From Gnetum montanum (Eukaryota; Streptophyta; Gnetopsida; Gnetales; Gnetaceae), in assembly GCA_015680685.1 (NCBI GenBank), contig MNCI01002192.1, positions 165,305-229,304 on the forward strand: a stretch of DNA of 64,000 nt, written 5' to 3'. Below the pieces are notes generated by a model. It searched no databases. It saw nothing but the letters and a program-made list of their open reading frames with translations, and was not told where the DNA came from. Made by a program: the position numbers and the translations under genes. How positions within the stretch are numbered: position 1 is the stretch's first letter; every line of letters starts with the position of its first letter. This document shows positions 33,187-44,933 of this stretch, piece by piece.

Positions 33187-33880
33187 TAGTTTTAAACTCT
33201 TGTTTACATGTATCATTTTTCTTTATCATGCTTTACATTGTTTTAACCTTATTTTGCATGAAATTCATAACTTATCATTATCCATGATTTATCTTTTATG
33301 CTTTCTTTTAGAAAAATGTAAACATACCATAAACATTTTAAAACTTAAAAAATAAAAAAAATTTAAAACATAAAAAACTTATACAAATTTTACCATGGTC
33401 AACCAAGGCCTTAAACTAGTTGTCTACTAAGGTCTTAAATTGGCAATGCATTTATAACCTTTTTATTCCTCATTATTATTACAACCGTTATACAATAGTT
33501 TGCATTTTATTCTACCTTATTACTATACCATTTTACATTTTATAATTTTTTGTCTTATAGTCTTATAATTTACCAATGTAGCCTTATCACATTAATAATA
33601 CATAAAATACTTAAGAAATATATAGTAGTGAAAATGCTAAAACATATAGGCAAAATTAAAAATAATTATAACCAAAGTCTCCAAGATTAACAGCCATAGT
33701 CATAGAGTGTGACATAAAAATTTGGTTAAAAATGATAATAAAAATAAATAAATGTCTAAAAACCACCATGGTTGCACTATGTAATAATAAAAATAATAAT
33801 AATGAAAAATTGCTTCATACTCTCTAATGGCTATGAATAGCTATTAATAAAAAAAAAACATCAACATCAGGACCAAGATA
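33187..33880. other. Element A spacer between protease and antisense gene
   Basis: AT-rich, no coding region. It contains the boundary motif near 33398-33445 (GGTCAACCAAGGCCTTAAAC, then CTACTAAGGTCTTAAATTGG), equivalent to the element B spacer at 20215-20375. Poly-A/T-rich words elsewhere. Confidence 0.55.
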
Positions 33881-33899
33881 GCCAAAACATAACAAGATA

Positions 33900-36130
33900 A
33901 GTAGGCCTAAGGAAAAATTGGAGGACAGGGAGAAGCATCATCATCATCATGGCCACTAGGGTTGGTTCCATTAGCTAGTGCCTACACCACAATAAAAATC
34001 AAAACAAAACATAAAATAAAAATTTAATTAGTAACCTATGTAGCCAAAACATGAAAACAAAATGACAAATGAAAGAGAACACAAGATACAAAATAAACTA
34101 AAATATATTAAAATTGAAATATACACAAACAAACCTATGGAGGTTTTAATGTAAGGTCTTCTAAAAGAAAGTTTAGGAGACTAGTCTATAAATGATGAAG
34201 AATTTGTTCTTCATTCATGATCACATAGTCTACTTCTCTAAGGTTCACAAAAATTGGGATATTCCTCTACTTGATATTAGTCCATGGTAAGGGCTCTTGT
34301 GAAAGGGTAGTAGTAGTTGCCTCCCCTGAAGTAGTAGTAATCTAGGAAGCTAAGGAATTAGACAACACTAGAGAGATTCTAAATAACTTAAAGGCCTTCT
34401 CTATGTTGATTTCTTGCTTGAACATCTTCAAATTTTGGCTCTTTATAGCCTCCTCTTACAACCACTTGTAATAACTCTCCCTTTCTACCTTCTATTTGTG
34501 CTTGTGGTTTTTCCATGTCTTGCCCCACTCAAGGACCCAAGCAAAGTAGTCACATTAGTCTCTAATATTACGAACTAACAAGTCCACCTAGATATCATTT
34601 TTTGCATTTCTCCTAGGTAGAGAAACCTTGCCATGGATGGGATTTTAGTAGTGTGGTCATTCTATATTCTTAGTGCACAAGGAGTATCTATAGGCTACAT
34701 AAGCCTCTACAAACTTCTTATGGTTTCTAAGGTCTCTAATCTCCTCTCCCTACTACTTGGTTTCTTTCTCCAATGCTACAACTGTTTCTCATAGGAATTT
34801 CTTTGAATGTTTGTATTCCCACGAAATCTTGCCACATGAGAGGGCACATTCAATGGCACTCTTCTATAACCTTTGTGGAACATTTTCTACATCAAGCAGT
34901 AGTGTAAGAAACTTATCAAACTTAATGTTATGTTTAGGGTCCCATCCAACCTTAGACACTATAAACAACATAACAAAAATTTACATATAAAGACAATAAG
35001 TAAACAACAAAAATAATAAAAAATACTTTAAACAACTAAGACCATGTAACCATAAAACGTAAAAAGACATTATATATATATATATATATATATACAAAAA
35101 AATATATAAAGAATAAAGTAATTTAGGTAAAGCATGCTATTGTTCTTAGCAACATCGAGAGCAATATGTTGCAATTGATCAATCATGTCTTCAACTGTAC
35201 CATGCATAAACTCAATCTTATTAGGAACTTTAGCCCATTGTTTCATATAAAATGTGGAGTTGGATGCCTCTAGAAGGGGTTCAAACACTACAACAAGTAT
35301 AACCATCACCTAAAAGTTAAAATCAAATTTAACATGAAACTACATGATACAACACATAAACTAAAATGGATAAATACCTAGAGGACCATGCAGGATGTCA
35401 ATGTGAGTTTCATCATCAAATGTTGAATCTTCAAATATGGCATCCAAGGCATTCAATGCTGCATTAGATATTAGTTCATCATCCTCTTGTTGCCTTAGTG
35501 CTTTCTCTTCTTGGTGTTTTTTCTATGCCTCGATGGCTACTTGGGTTGCCAGCTCTTGTTGTTTTCCTATAAGAATGACAAAGACAAAACATAGAACAAG
35601 TTAGCAATTTTGCCTATAAAATTAATATGATCACATAAATGTGCACATAACATAAATAATATGAAAGAGACCATAAAAACCAAGCACAAGAAAAAATTCA
35701 ATTAGAACATACCTAAAAAATGTGATGTGCTTAGTTGATCCTAAGGGATATCTTCTTTTTCACTAGCTGCTCAATAATAGTGACCATCTCTTCAACTAGT
35801 GGTTAATTCAACTTTTCTTTGGTTGCACCATTAGCCTCAACACACAACTCCTTAGCTCTCTTAACACTTCCACAAGAAATATGGAGCTCAATCCCTATGT
35901 TGTTAGGGAAAGAACAATGTACACCACTCAATTTCTTAGTGGTAATAGACAATGATTCTCCAATATCTTCAACTAGTGGGTTTTGAACCTACATGTCTAA
36001 AATAATATGTTTCACCCAATGTTTGGAAAATTAGAATGGATCATGGAATATCCATTTTCCATCCTTATTGACCACTGGGAATTCTAAGAACCTCCTTAAA
36101 TATGCTACAAAAAATGAAAAATATAAGAGG
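33900..36130 (-). pseudogene. Element A antisense gene, 3' part (first copy)
   Basis: Minus-strand exons homologous to element B 20536-22410. From 5' to 3' on the minus strand: FLEFPVVNKDGKWIFHD-like text (near 35990-36080), FEDSTFDDETHIDIL (35385-35450), FEPLLEASNSTFYMKQWAKV and FMHGTVEDMIDQLQHIALDV (35130-35290), a CALSCGKISWEYKHSKKFL-like stretch (34790-34870), coiled-coil-like text with DLLVRN and KAFKLF (34360-34640), and an acidic end (GHDDDDASPCPP, near 33905-33945). The segments are separated by AT-rich stretches as expected of introns. It is cut at about 36130 by a PLE and partly repeated at 50180-52105. Function unknown. Confidence 0.55.
35070..35095. repeat. (TA)n microsatellite
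   Basis: About 12 TA units in what I read as an intron of the antisense gene; the equivalent place in the second copy (51042-51052) has only a short TA run. Confidence 0.9.
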
Positions 36131-37328
36131 GTTCCATTTCCTATTGCGAACATCATGGAGTTGATGAAGCCATTCAAGAAGATGCTATCTAGAGAAAGCA
36201 AGAACAAGGTTGAAGCAATGATCTAAGAAGTGAAAAGGATATCTTTGAGCACAAAGTCATCAAAAAAGCTATTGTCGAATCTGCTAAAGATCATCGAGGC
36301 AAGATTCTCTTATGAGGTATCACTTGATCTCAACAACAATGAAGGATTTCTTTTGATGGCAAGGATGCCAAGAGGAGAAAGGGATGTATTGATAAGCATT
36401 TAAGGATTTTTGATAACACTAAGTAGAAAGAATACAAGTGTTAACAAAGTTAGAACCCTTAAAGAAGGAAACATCCAAAATGTTTGCTAAGGAGCTAGAT
36501 ACTGAGGGAGTAATATTGATGGTAGGATAGAAAGAACCATACTAATTAAGTAACTAGAAGAGGGAATCCTATGAACTACTCAAAATGCCAAAGGCATCAT
36601 CAATGTACCTTTTGAATTAGAGAAGATGCTTGGATCCTAGTGTAGAGAAAATTTGTTTCTCTAAGTGATAAAGAAATAGGCAAGCGTAGACAATGGCAAA
36701 GTTGCTACCCATGGTGGTGCCTTGAATCTATTTGTAGAAGACCCCGTTGAACTTCAAAAAATATTCTTGAAGGACCAAAGAGGCCAACTCCATGATAGCA
36801 TTAATGTAGAAGACCTACAAATTAAAATCACTATCCTGAAAATATGACTCAACCATAGCTTGAAGAGTAGCAAGGCCATGATCCGTGGGAATGCTAGGGT
36901 AGAGAGATTCTACATCAAAAGTGAAAAGAAACACATTTTGACGTAGGAATCTTGAGTGAAGGTCATGTATCAAGGTTCATGAGTCTGAAAGGTGGTATGG
37001 TTGAGAACAAAGGATGGGGAAAAGCAAGTAGTGGAGCAGGCAAAAGGTAGGTTCAAGCAAATAGTCTGAATACGAGTAGATAGGATGACTAATGAGAACA
37101 GGTTTATGGAGTTTAGGGATTAGGTAAAAAGTACAAGGTTTGAAAGCAAAGACTTTGAAAAGGGGTCTCTTAAAATTAGAAAAAACTTGTGTAAAATGGT
37201 TGATCATAGAGAGAAGCTGATGACAAAGGAGTTCCCATGGAATGACGTCCACTTGTTGGTAGACATCAGTATTTGACAATTGTCTAATGACCTCTTGATA
37301 GTACCAAGTGGATTGGATGACTATTGGA
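36131..37328 (-). pseudogene. Penelope-like element fragment P1 (RT)
   Basis: Reverse transcriptase of a PLE. The frame at 36977-37333 contains TWYYQEVIRQLSNTDVYQQV and FYLIPKLHKPVLISHPIYSY, the PLE RT start (PKxHKP). Further downstream on the minus strand are FTFDVESLYPSIP-like text (near 36880-36920) and remnants of the RYIDDAF box and the HPxxxKKAF motif (near 36390-36600). It ends joined to the element A antisense gene at about 36127-36131. The same junction recurs inverted at about 42485. Its 5' end joins a 35-bp minisatellite (37329). Confidence 0.85.
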
Positions 37329-37622
37329 TGCACATGACCATTATTCTATTTAACATGTATGTTTGCACATGACTATTACTCTATTTAACACACATGTTTG
37401 CACATGATCGTTACTCTATTTAATGCATATGTTTGCATATCACCATTACTCTATTTAATGCACATGTTTGTACATGACTGTTGCTTTATTTAATGCACAT
37501 GTTTGCACATGACTATTACTCTACTTAATGCACTTGTTTGCACATGACCATTACTCTATTAAATGCACATGTTTGCACATGACTGTTACTCTATTTAATT
37601 CACATGTTTACACATGACCACA
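37329..37622. repeat. 35-bp minisatellite array 1
   Basis: About eight copies of a 35-bp unit like TTTGCACATGACCGTTACTC followed by TATTTAATGCACATG. It lies between PLE fragments P1 and P2 and is followed by CATTGCCTAAACAC and a CTGATGAG core. The same unit in the opposite orientation forms arrays 2 and 3. Confidence 0.9.
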
Positions 37623-37630
37623 TTGCCTAA

Positions 37631-37671
37631 ACACACTGATGAGGGGTGTAAGTCCTAGAAATGTTTTGTGT
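37631..37671 (+). ncRNA. Candidate hammerhead-ribozyme core (PLE leader), copy 1
   Basis: CTGATGAG at 37636-37643, a potential short stem (GGGG...CC), GAAA at 37658-37661, and ACACA (37631-37635) that can pair with TGTGT (37667-37671) as stem I. Order and spacing fit a type I hammerhead with a very short stem III, the kind described in PLE terminal repeats. Stem II closure next to GAAA is imperfect (CCTAGAAA). Activity cannot be judged by eye. Confidence 0.4.
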
Positions 37672-38640
37672 AACAACATACATTGTGCAATGCTATAAGC
37701 TTTTTATTACTTTCTATTTGATAGTTTTTCTATTTTACAGTTCCTATAGTATTTCTCTCAGCCCTCCTATTTTATTACTTCCTAGATTTCATCAATAATT
37801 TTAAGTTTCCTAAAATTTTAAGTTTCTTACTTGCTTTTCCCATTTTTAAACTTCCAAAAGATCAAAGCATTGTTATCCATATTGCCAAAAAAATCTAGGT
37901 ATTTGTGTCCTAGACTCCTCTTGGTACTATCAAGAGGCCATTAGACAATTGTTAGATATTAATGTCTACCAACAAGTGAACGTCGTTCCATGGGAATTCC
38001 TTCGTCATTGACTTCTTTCTATGATCAATCATTTTCCACATATTTTTTCTAATTTTAATGAACCCCTTTCAAAATTCATAGCTTTCAAACCTTGTACTTT
38101 CTACTTGATCCCTAAACACCATAAACCTATTCTCGTTGGTCATCCTATCTGCTCCTATTCAGGCTATTTGCTTGAACTTGCTTCCCACCCACTCCACTAC
38201 CTACTTTTCCCCATCCTTTATTCTCAACCATACCATCTTTCAGACTTATCAGCCTTGATTCATGAGCTTCACTCCAGAGTCCTACCTCAAAATGTATTTC
38301 TTTTCATTTTTGATATAGAATCTCTCTACCTAGCATTCCCACGGATCATGGCCTTGCTATTCTTCAAGCTATGGTTGAGTCATATTTTTAGGATAACCCT
38401 TTTGATTTGTAGGTCTTCTACATCAATGCCATCATGGAGTTAGCCTCTTTGGTCATTCAAGAACATTTTTTGAAGTTCAACGAGCTCTTCTACAAACAGA
38501 TTCTAGGCGCCACCATGGGTAGGAACTTTGTCGTTGTCTATGCTTGCCTATTTTTATGTTACCTAGAGAAACAAATTTTCTCTACACCAAGCTCTGAGCA
38601 TCTTCTCTACTTCAAAAGGTAAATTGATGATGCCCTCTTG
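37672..38640 (+). pseudogene. PLE fragment P2 (leader fused to RT)
   Basis: After the ribozyme-like core and an AT-rich leader (37672-37870) the sequence jumps into the PLE coding region at a PADKNLG-like point (37880) and continues through SWYYQEAIRQLLDINVYQQV-like text, AFKPCTFYLIPKHHKPILVG (38080-38145), YHLSDLSALIHELHSRVLPQ and IFDIESLYLAFP (38305-38345), then FYKQILGATMGRNFVVVYAC (38490-38545) and YFKR.IDDAL (38610-38635). It breaks at about 38640 into the opposite-strand copy P3. The upstream PLE N-terminal coding part is missing here. Confidence 0.85.
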
Positions 38641-40761
38641 GTAGACATTAGTATTTGACAATTATTTGATGACCTCTTGATAGTACCAAGAGGAGTCTAA
38701 GACATAGATACCCAAATTTTTGTCAATAGTATGAATAAACATGCTTCGATCTTTCTGAAGTTTAAAAAGGGTTCCAAGAAGATGTCAAGGAAGTAGAGGC
38801 CTCCAAGAAAAATCTAAAGAAGAAAGAGAAGCCTCAAGAGATGAGAGACAATCGAGAATAGATGTCTGTAGGTGTTGGTTGAAGTTGCTGGTGGGTAGAT
38901 TCCACTTGCTTTGAAAACATAACTTCATCTTAGCAAGATGAATTTCTTCCAAAAAATGTGAAGAAGAAAGGTTTACCTCTTTTAGTTTCTCTTTGAAGAA
39001 GTTGCATAACCAAAGAAGTCTAGCAAAGGTAGCGAACTCCTTGAGAACTACACCACCATCTATGGGAAGAGGACAAGGAATGAATTTAAGGCCAAAACCT
39101 AGAACTTTGATTTCATTAGGAGAAAGATTCCTAAATGAAAAATTGTGAATGGCGAAGTTAGAAATGTGATTTTCTACTTCATGAATGAACTTATGTTCAT
39201 GAAAGATTCCTAAATGAAGTAGAAAATCACCACTTCCTAGAATTCTTACGTCCATCTTCTCTTCCAACATAAGGAGAGAAGATGGACGTAAGAATTCTAG
39301 GAAATGGTTGGGAGCCAAAATTTTAACCACATGCGGGAGAGCAGTTTTTGAACTTTCTTCAGGTAGATATCTGGCACGATGTTCTTGGCCGTGGTGTAGA
39401 TGGTGTAGATTTGTGTTGCTAATGATAGAAACCTTGGTGTGATTCCAATCCAGATGGGCTAGAGGCACTGGAGGTGGAGTTCTTGTTCAGCTGTTAGTGG
39501 GGCCTAACCTAGGAAGGAGTTTTGCGAGCTAGGCACCAGCCATTTAAAGAAGAATTGACCTGAGGTCATTTTGGCTATGAGTGTCCCTAATGCTTGTGAT
39601 TTTTCTTCTTTTTCTTATTCTGATTCTATGGAGGGTGATAGTGGGGTTGAGTGGGCTTGTTGGGGAGGATGCCAAAATCCTTCAACCATTCACCAATTTT
39701 TTTGAAACTGGAGTCCCATTCTTGTTGAATGGTTTCTTTGTAGACCTCCTTGATAGTAGGACCAGGGTCAAGGCGATGTACTTCAGTCTCCACAACTGAA
39801 GTAGCATACTTTTAGGTCTCTTTTGCTTTCTTCCAAGCTTTTTCATGGACCAAGAATGGAAGTCATTTATTTAGAAAAGCTTACTCAAGTTTTCTGGAGT
39901 ATATTTGCAAAATATCATTGATGTATGAATTGGGTCGATTGATAGCTAAGATGCATTCAACCAACTTTGAATAAGCTTCATGTGAGAAAGAATCCAATTT
40001 TTTAATATTGTCTTTGGTGGATGCCATTTTTGCGTGAAGATAGCGTCTTGGTGTTTTAGATTGTGTTCTTTTTCGAGAGCAACAAAATCTACATAAAAGA
40101 TGGTATCTCCTTTAGGCGTGGAAGCTTTAAGGCTTGGAACAGTAATGCGTAGACTTTGAACCAACAAATGTTTTGCGTGTAGTTTCTCAAGACACTCTAT
40201 ATTGTGGCAGGAGTGCTTTGCATTATGTAAGTTCTTATAGAGTCACTTAGCAATAGAGTTTATCATCTCCAACAACACTTCAGGAATTTGTAGTGAATCT
40301 CCATTGGCAGTAGATGAAGAAGATGTTTTGACATCATTCAACTGTTACCAAAGAGAATTACATTCAAACTAAAGTGAGTTGATGCAGGCCTAAGAATTTG
40401 CACGTTGTTGATGACAAAGACTTAATTTAGCATTAGCTGTAAGATGTGCGTGTTCTACACAAAGCTCATGAATGTGATTAATGAAGTTTTCATAGATCAC
40501 TTCTGTCTATTCTGAAGGCTTGGAATGGAAATCTAGTTTAAGATATTCCAAGGAAGCATATGGAAGTCCATGAACTAGATAGTTGAAACAACACAAACCT
40601 AATTGTAGATTCATGTCATGCTCCGTATAAGAATCTAGTAGACAAGATATTTTTCATGAAGAGCTAGCAGAGGGAACATTCTTTGAGCATTGCATGGAAT
40701 TAGTAGTGTGGGGTTGGTTCCTTGAAGAAGAGGTAGAAGGTTGCCAATCTGCAGAGCTCAT
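38641..40761 (-). pseudogene. PLE fragment P3 (N-terminal half of ORF)
   Basis: The ORF starts at the ATG 40761-40759 (MSSADWQPSTSSSR), with a stop-ridden N-terminal region rich in Gln, His and Leu. The N-terminal PLE domain is well kept at 38785-39468: EVENHISNFAIHNFSFRNLS, PNEIKVLGFGLKFIPCPLPI and FKEKLKEVNLSSSHFLEEIH. It ends near 38650 at the DSSWYYQE..RQLSD.NVYQ motif, fused to P2. A perfect hairpin (39236-39301) sits inside it. By family knowledge this is the part upstream of RT motif 1 (PADKNLG box near 38730). Confidence 0.83.
39236..39301. repeat. Perfect 27-bp inverted repeat inside P3
   Basis: The left arm 39236-39262 begins CCTAGAATTCTTACGTCC, and the right arm 39275-39301 is its exact reverse complement, with a 12-nt loop. 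Two nearby shorter duplications (GAAAGATTCCTAAATGAA at 39124 and 39201; GATTTTCTACTTCAT against ATGAAGTAGAAAATC) suggest template switching. Confidence 0.9.
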
Positions 40762-40924
40762 TTTCTTTAGGCAGCAAAATAGATGAGAAATTTAGGGTAC
40801 TTAAAATTTTAAGTAAGATCTCATGCGATTGAAGAAAAGACAAAAAGATAGAAGGACCAAAAGGAACAAATTAAGAGAAAGGCTCAAACATAGAAGCAAA
40901 GCTACTACATAAAATATTTTAAAG

Positions 40925-40952
40925 AAATATCACCCCTCTTCAGTATGTTTAT
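40925..40952 (-). ncRNA. Candidate hammerhead-ribozyme core, copy 4 (mutated)
   Basis: On the minus strand CATACTGAAGAGGGGTGA lies about 180 nt upstream of the P3 ORF start. The core is CTGAAGAG (40942-40935) where the other copies have CTGATGAG, so a key core base is changed. Its flank (TTTATGTAGTAGCTTTGC) matches copy 3 at 46840. Confidence 0.3.
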
Positions 40953-40998
40953 AGAAGCAATCCTTGAAATGTGGTTTAAGCAACAAGTATAGGATGAG

Positions 40999-41006
40999 AA
41001 TTTATA
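40999..41006 (-). promoter_or_regulatory. TATA box of PLE P3 leader
   Basis: Minus strand GGGACTCTATAAATTCTCAT; TATAAATT at 41006-40999, about 65 nt upstream of the ribozyme-like core and 240 nt upstream of the ORF start. The same arrangement precedes P8 (46777-46784). Confidence 0.55.
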
Positions 41007-41021
41007 GAGTCCCAACTTCAA

Positions 41022-41292
41022 AAATAGAGTAACGGTCATGTGCAAACATGTGCATTAAATAGAGTAACAATCAAGTGCAAACTTGCGCATTAAATAAAAT
41101 AACATTCATGTGTAAACATGTGCATTAAATAGAGTAACGGTCATGTGCCAACATGTGCATTAAATAGAGTAACGATCATGTCCAAACATGTTCATTAAAT
41201 AGAGTAATGGTCATGTGCAAACATGTGCATTAAATAGAGTAATGGTCATGTGCAAACATACGTGTTAAATAGAATAATGGTCATGTGCATCC
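41022..41292. repeat. 35-bp minisatellite array 2
   Basis: About 7-8 copies of the 35-bp unit in the inverse orientation (CATGTGCAAACATGTGCATT plus AAATAGAGTAACGGT). Ends with CATGTGCATCCAATAGTCAT fused to PLE fragment P4, the same fusion as in P1 and P7. Confidence 0.9.
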
Positions 41293-42485
41293 AATAGTCA
41301 TCCAATCCTCTTGGTACTATCAAGAGGCCATCAAACAATTTTTAGATACTAATATTTACCAACAAGTGGACATCGTTCCATGGGAACTCCTTCATTGTCG
41401 GCTTCTCTCTATGATCAACCATTTTCCACAAGTTTTTGTTAATTTTAAGAGACCCCTTTTGACAGTCTTGGCTTTCAAACCTTGTACTTTCTACATGATT
41501 CCTAAACTCCATAACCTATTCTCATTAGTTGTCCTATCTACTCCTATTCAACCTATTTGCTTGAACCTACCTCTTGCCTGCTCCACTGCCTACTTTTCTC
41601 TATTCTTTGTTCTTAACCATATCATTTTTTAGACTCATTAGCCTTGATCCATGACCTTTAGTCTAGAGTCTGACCTCAAAATGTGTTTCTTTTCACTTTT
41701 GATGTAGAATCTCTCTCCCCTACCATTCCCACAAATCATGGCCTTGCTACTCTTCGAGCTATGGTTGAGTCATATTTTTAGGATAACCATTTTGATTTGT
41801 AGGTCTGCTACATTAATGCCATCATGGAGCTAGCCTCTTTGATCTTTCAAGAATATTTTTTAGAGTTCAATGGGGTCTTCTACAAATAGATTCAAGGCAC
41901 CACCATGGGTAGCAACTTTTTTGTTGCCTATGCTTACCTATTTCTTTATCACTTAGAGAAACAAATTTTCTCTATACTAGGCTACAAACATCTTCTCTAC
42001 TTCAAAAGGTACATTGATGATGCTTTTGGCATTTTGAGTAGTTCACAGGATTCCCTCTTCTAGTTACTTGATCGGTATGGTTCTTTCTATCCTACCATCA
42101 ATATTACTCCCTCAGTATCTAGCTCCTTAGCAAACATTCTGGATGTTTCCTTCTTCAAGGGTTCTAACTTTCTTAACACTAGTATTCTTTCTACTTAGTG
42201 TTATAAAAAATCCTTAAATTCTTATCAATACATTCCTTTCTCCTCTTGGCATCCTCGTCATTAGAAGAAAGCCTTCATTGTTGCTGAGCTCAAATGATAC
42301 CTCATTAAATAATCTTGCCTCGGTGATCTTCAACAGATTCGACAATAAATTTTTTGATGACTTTGTGCTAAAGGATATCCTTCTCACTTTTTGGCTCATT
42401 ACTTCAACCTTGTTCTTGCTTTGTCTAGATAGCATCGTCTTGAATGGTTTCATCAATGCTATGATGTTCGCAATAGGAAATGGAA
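41293..42485 (+). pseudogene. PLE fragment P4 (RT)
   Basis: The RT begins at SSWYYQEAIKQFLDTNIYQQ (41300), then AFKPCTFYMIPKLHN (41472-41515), FTFDVESLSPTIP-like text (near 41695-41730), QGTTMGSNFFVAYAYLFLYH (41895-41955), LLYFKRYIDDAFGILS (41995-42040) with the catalytic DD intact, then SFYPTINITPSVSSSL and a KKAF...SELK segment (near 42265-42295). It ends at about 42485 joined to inverted element A antisense sequence. Frameshifts separate the blocks. Confidence 0.87.
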
Positions 42486-43235
42486 CCCTCTTATATTTTG
42501 CATTTTTTGTAGCATATATAAGGAGGTTCTTAGAATTCCTTGTGGTCAAGAAGGATGGAAAATGGATATTCCATGATCCATCCTAATTTTCCAAACCTTG
42601 GGTGAAACATATTTTTCTAGACATGTAGGTTCAAAACCCACCAATCGAAGATATTGGGGAATCATTGTCTATTACCACTAAGAAATTGAGTGGTGTACAT
42701 TGTTCTTTCCCTAACAACATGGGGATTGAGCTCCATATTTCTTATGGAAGTGTTAAGAGGGCTAAGGAGTTGTGTGTTGAGGCTAATGGTTCAACCATAG
42801 CAATTTGAAGCAACCACTAGTTGAAGAGATGGTTACTATTGTTGAGCAGCTAGTGAAAAAGAAGATATCCCTTAAGATCAACTAAGCAGATCACATTTTT
42901 TACGTATGTTCTAATTGAATTTTTTCTTATGCTTGGTTTTTATGATATCTTGCATATTATTTATGTTATGTGCACATTTATGTCATCATATTAATTCTAG
43001 AGGCAAAATTTCTAACTTGTTCTATATTTTGTCTTTGTTATTCTTATAGGAAAACAACAAGAACTAGTAACCCAAGTAGATGTAGAGCCATAGAGAAAAC
43101 ACCAAGAAGAGAAGGCACTAAGGCAACAAGAGGATGATGAACTAATAGCTAATGAAACATTGAATTCCTTGGATGCCATATTTGAAGATTCAATGTTTGA
43201 TGATGAAACTCACATTGACATCCTACATGGTCCTC
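42486..43235 (+). pseudogene. Inverted fragment of element A antisense gene between PLE fragments
   Basis: It reads in the plus direction: FAFFVAYIRRFLEFLVVKKD and GKWIFHDPS (42505-42583), SYGSVKRAKELCVEANGS (42740-42795), then DDELIANETLNSLDAIFEDS and DDETHIDILHGPPG (43130-43235). It is the reverse complement of about 35385-36130. It is flanked by PLE sequence on both sides and shares the 36130 junction, so it was copied together with the PLE end. Confidence 0.8.
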
Positions 43236-43975
43236 CAGGAATCACACCAAGGTTGTTGTTGTTAGCAATGAAACTCTACACCATCTACGCCATAGCCAAG
43301 AACATCGCTATAGACTTCTTCCTAAAGAAAGTTCAAAAATAACTCTCCCACACATGGTTGAACTTCTAGCTCGTAACCATTTCTTAGAATTCTTATGCTC
43401 ATCTTCTCTTCCAGTGTAAGTTCATTCACAAAGTAGAAAATTACATTTCTAACTTCGCCAATCACAATTTTTCATTTAGGAGTCTTTCTTCTAATGAAAT
43501 TAAAGTTTTTGTTTTTGGCCTTAAATTCATTCCTTGTCCTCTTCCCATGGACCATGGTGCGGTTCTCAAGGAGTTCACAACCTTTGCTAGATTTCTTTGG
43601 TTACACAACTTCTTTAAAGACAAACTAAAAGAGGCAAACCTTTCTTATTCACCTTTTTTGGAAGCAATTCATCTTACTAAGATGAAGTTATGTTTTCGAA
43701 GCAAGTGGAATGTGCCTACCAATAGCTTCAACCAACACCTAGAGACATCTTTTCTTTATTGTCTCTCATCTCTTGAGGCTACTCTTTCTTATTTAGATTT
43801 TTCTTGGAGACCTCTGCTTCCTCTACATCTTCTTGGAGCCCTTTTTAAACTCTAAAAAGATCGAAGCATTGTTATTTATCCTGTTCACAAAAATTTTTGT
43901 ATCTGTGTCTTGGACTCCTCTTGGTACTATTAAGAGGTCATCAAAAAATTGTCAAATATTGATGTCTACCAAGAG
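43236..43975 (+). pseudogene. PLE fragment P5 (N-terminal domain)
   Basis: Starts at ITPRLLLLAMKLYTIYAI, an N-terminal PLE segment, then KVENYISNFANHNFSFRSLS-like text (43430-43490), VLKEFTTFARFLWLHNFFKD (43560-43620), KMKLCFRSKWNVPTNSFNQH and SSLEATLSYLDFSWRPLLPL (to 43835). It ends at the NIDVYQ point (43975), where it fuses head-on with P6. The fusion is the exact mirror of the P2/P3 fusion at 38640. Confidence 0.83.
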
Positions 43976-44780
43976 GGCATCATAAATGTACCTTTTGAAG
44001 TAGAGAAGATGCTTGAAGCTTGGTGTAAAGAAAATTTGTTTCTCTAACATAGAAGTAGGAGAGCGTAGATAATGACAAAGTTGTGACCCATGGTGGTGCC
44101 TCAAAATCTATTTGTAGAAGAGCCCATTGAACTCCAAGAAATGTTATTGAACGACCAAAGAGGCTAGCTCCATGATGGAATTGATGTAGAAGGCCTGCAA
44201 ATCAAAAGGGTTATCCTAAAAATATGACTCAACCATAGCTCAAAGAGTAGCAAGGCCATGATCCATGAGAATGCTAAGGTAGAGAGATTCTATATTAATA
44301 GTGAAAAGAAATACATTTTGAGGTTGCACTCTAGAGTGGAGGTCATGAATCAAGGCCAATGAGTTTGAAAGATGGTATGGTTGAGAATAAAGGATGGGGA
44401 AAAGCAGGTAGTGGAGAAGGTGGGAGGCAAGTTCAAGAAAATAGCCTAAATAGGAGTAGATAGTACGACCAATGAGAACAGGTTTATGGTGTTTAAGGAT
44501 TAGGTAGAAAGTACAAGGTTTGAAAGCTATGAATTTCAAAAGGGATTCCTTAAAATTAGAAAAAACCTATGTAAAATGATTGATCACAGAGAGAAGCCAA
44601 TGATGAAAGAATTCCCATGGAACGAAGTTCACTTGTTGGTAGTCGTTAGTATCTAACAATTGTTTGATAGCCTCTTGATAGTACTAAGAGAAGTCTAGGA
44701 CACAGATACCTAGATTTTTGTCAGCAGGACAAATAATAATGCTTTGATCTTTTTGGAGTTTAAAAATGGGAAAAGCTAGG
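43976..44780 (-). pseudogene. PLE fragment P6 (RT)
   Basis: Minus strand. It includes the frame 44240-44539 with FIAFKPCTFYLILKHHKPVL (PKxHKP degraded) and LHSRVQPQNVFLFTINIESL, then toward 43990 the FYK.I.GTTMG and YFKRYI.DAL boxes. Upstream (44540-44780) is QRGYQAIKQLLDTNDYQQVN-like text and the leader. It parallels P2 in inverted orientation. Confidence 0.82.
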
Positions 44781-44933
44781 AAACTTAAAATTTTTTAAGA
44801 AATCTTATGTGTTAAGGAAAAGAACAAGAGGGCTGAGAGAAATACTATAGGAACTATAAAACAGACAAACTGTTAAATAAAAAGTAATAAAAAGCTCATA
44901 GTAGTGTACAAAGTATGTTGTTAAACAAAACAT

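Noticed and set aside
37329-37622. CRISPR-like array appearance of the 35-bp repeats
   Set aside because: The whole 35-bp unit repeats with point changes; there are no unique spacers, and the context is a plant retroelement.
38785-39468. 227-codon minus frame as a possible host gene
   Set aside because: The same protein text recurs in P5 and P8 upstream of PLE reverse transcriptase, so it is the PLE N-terminal domain.
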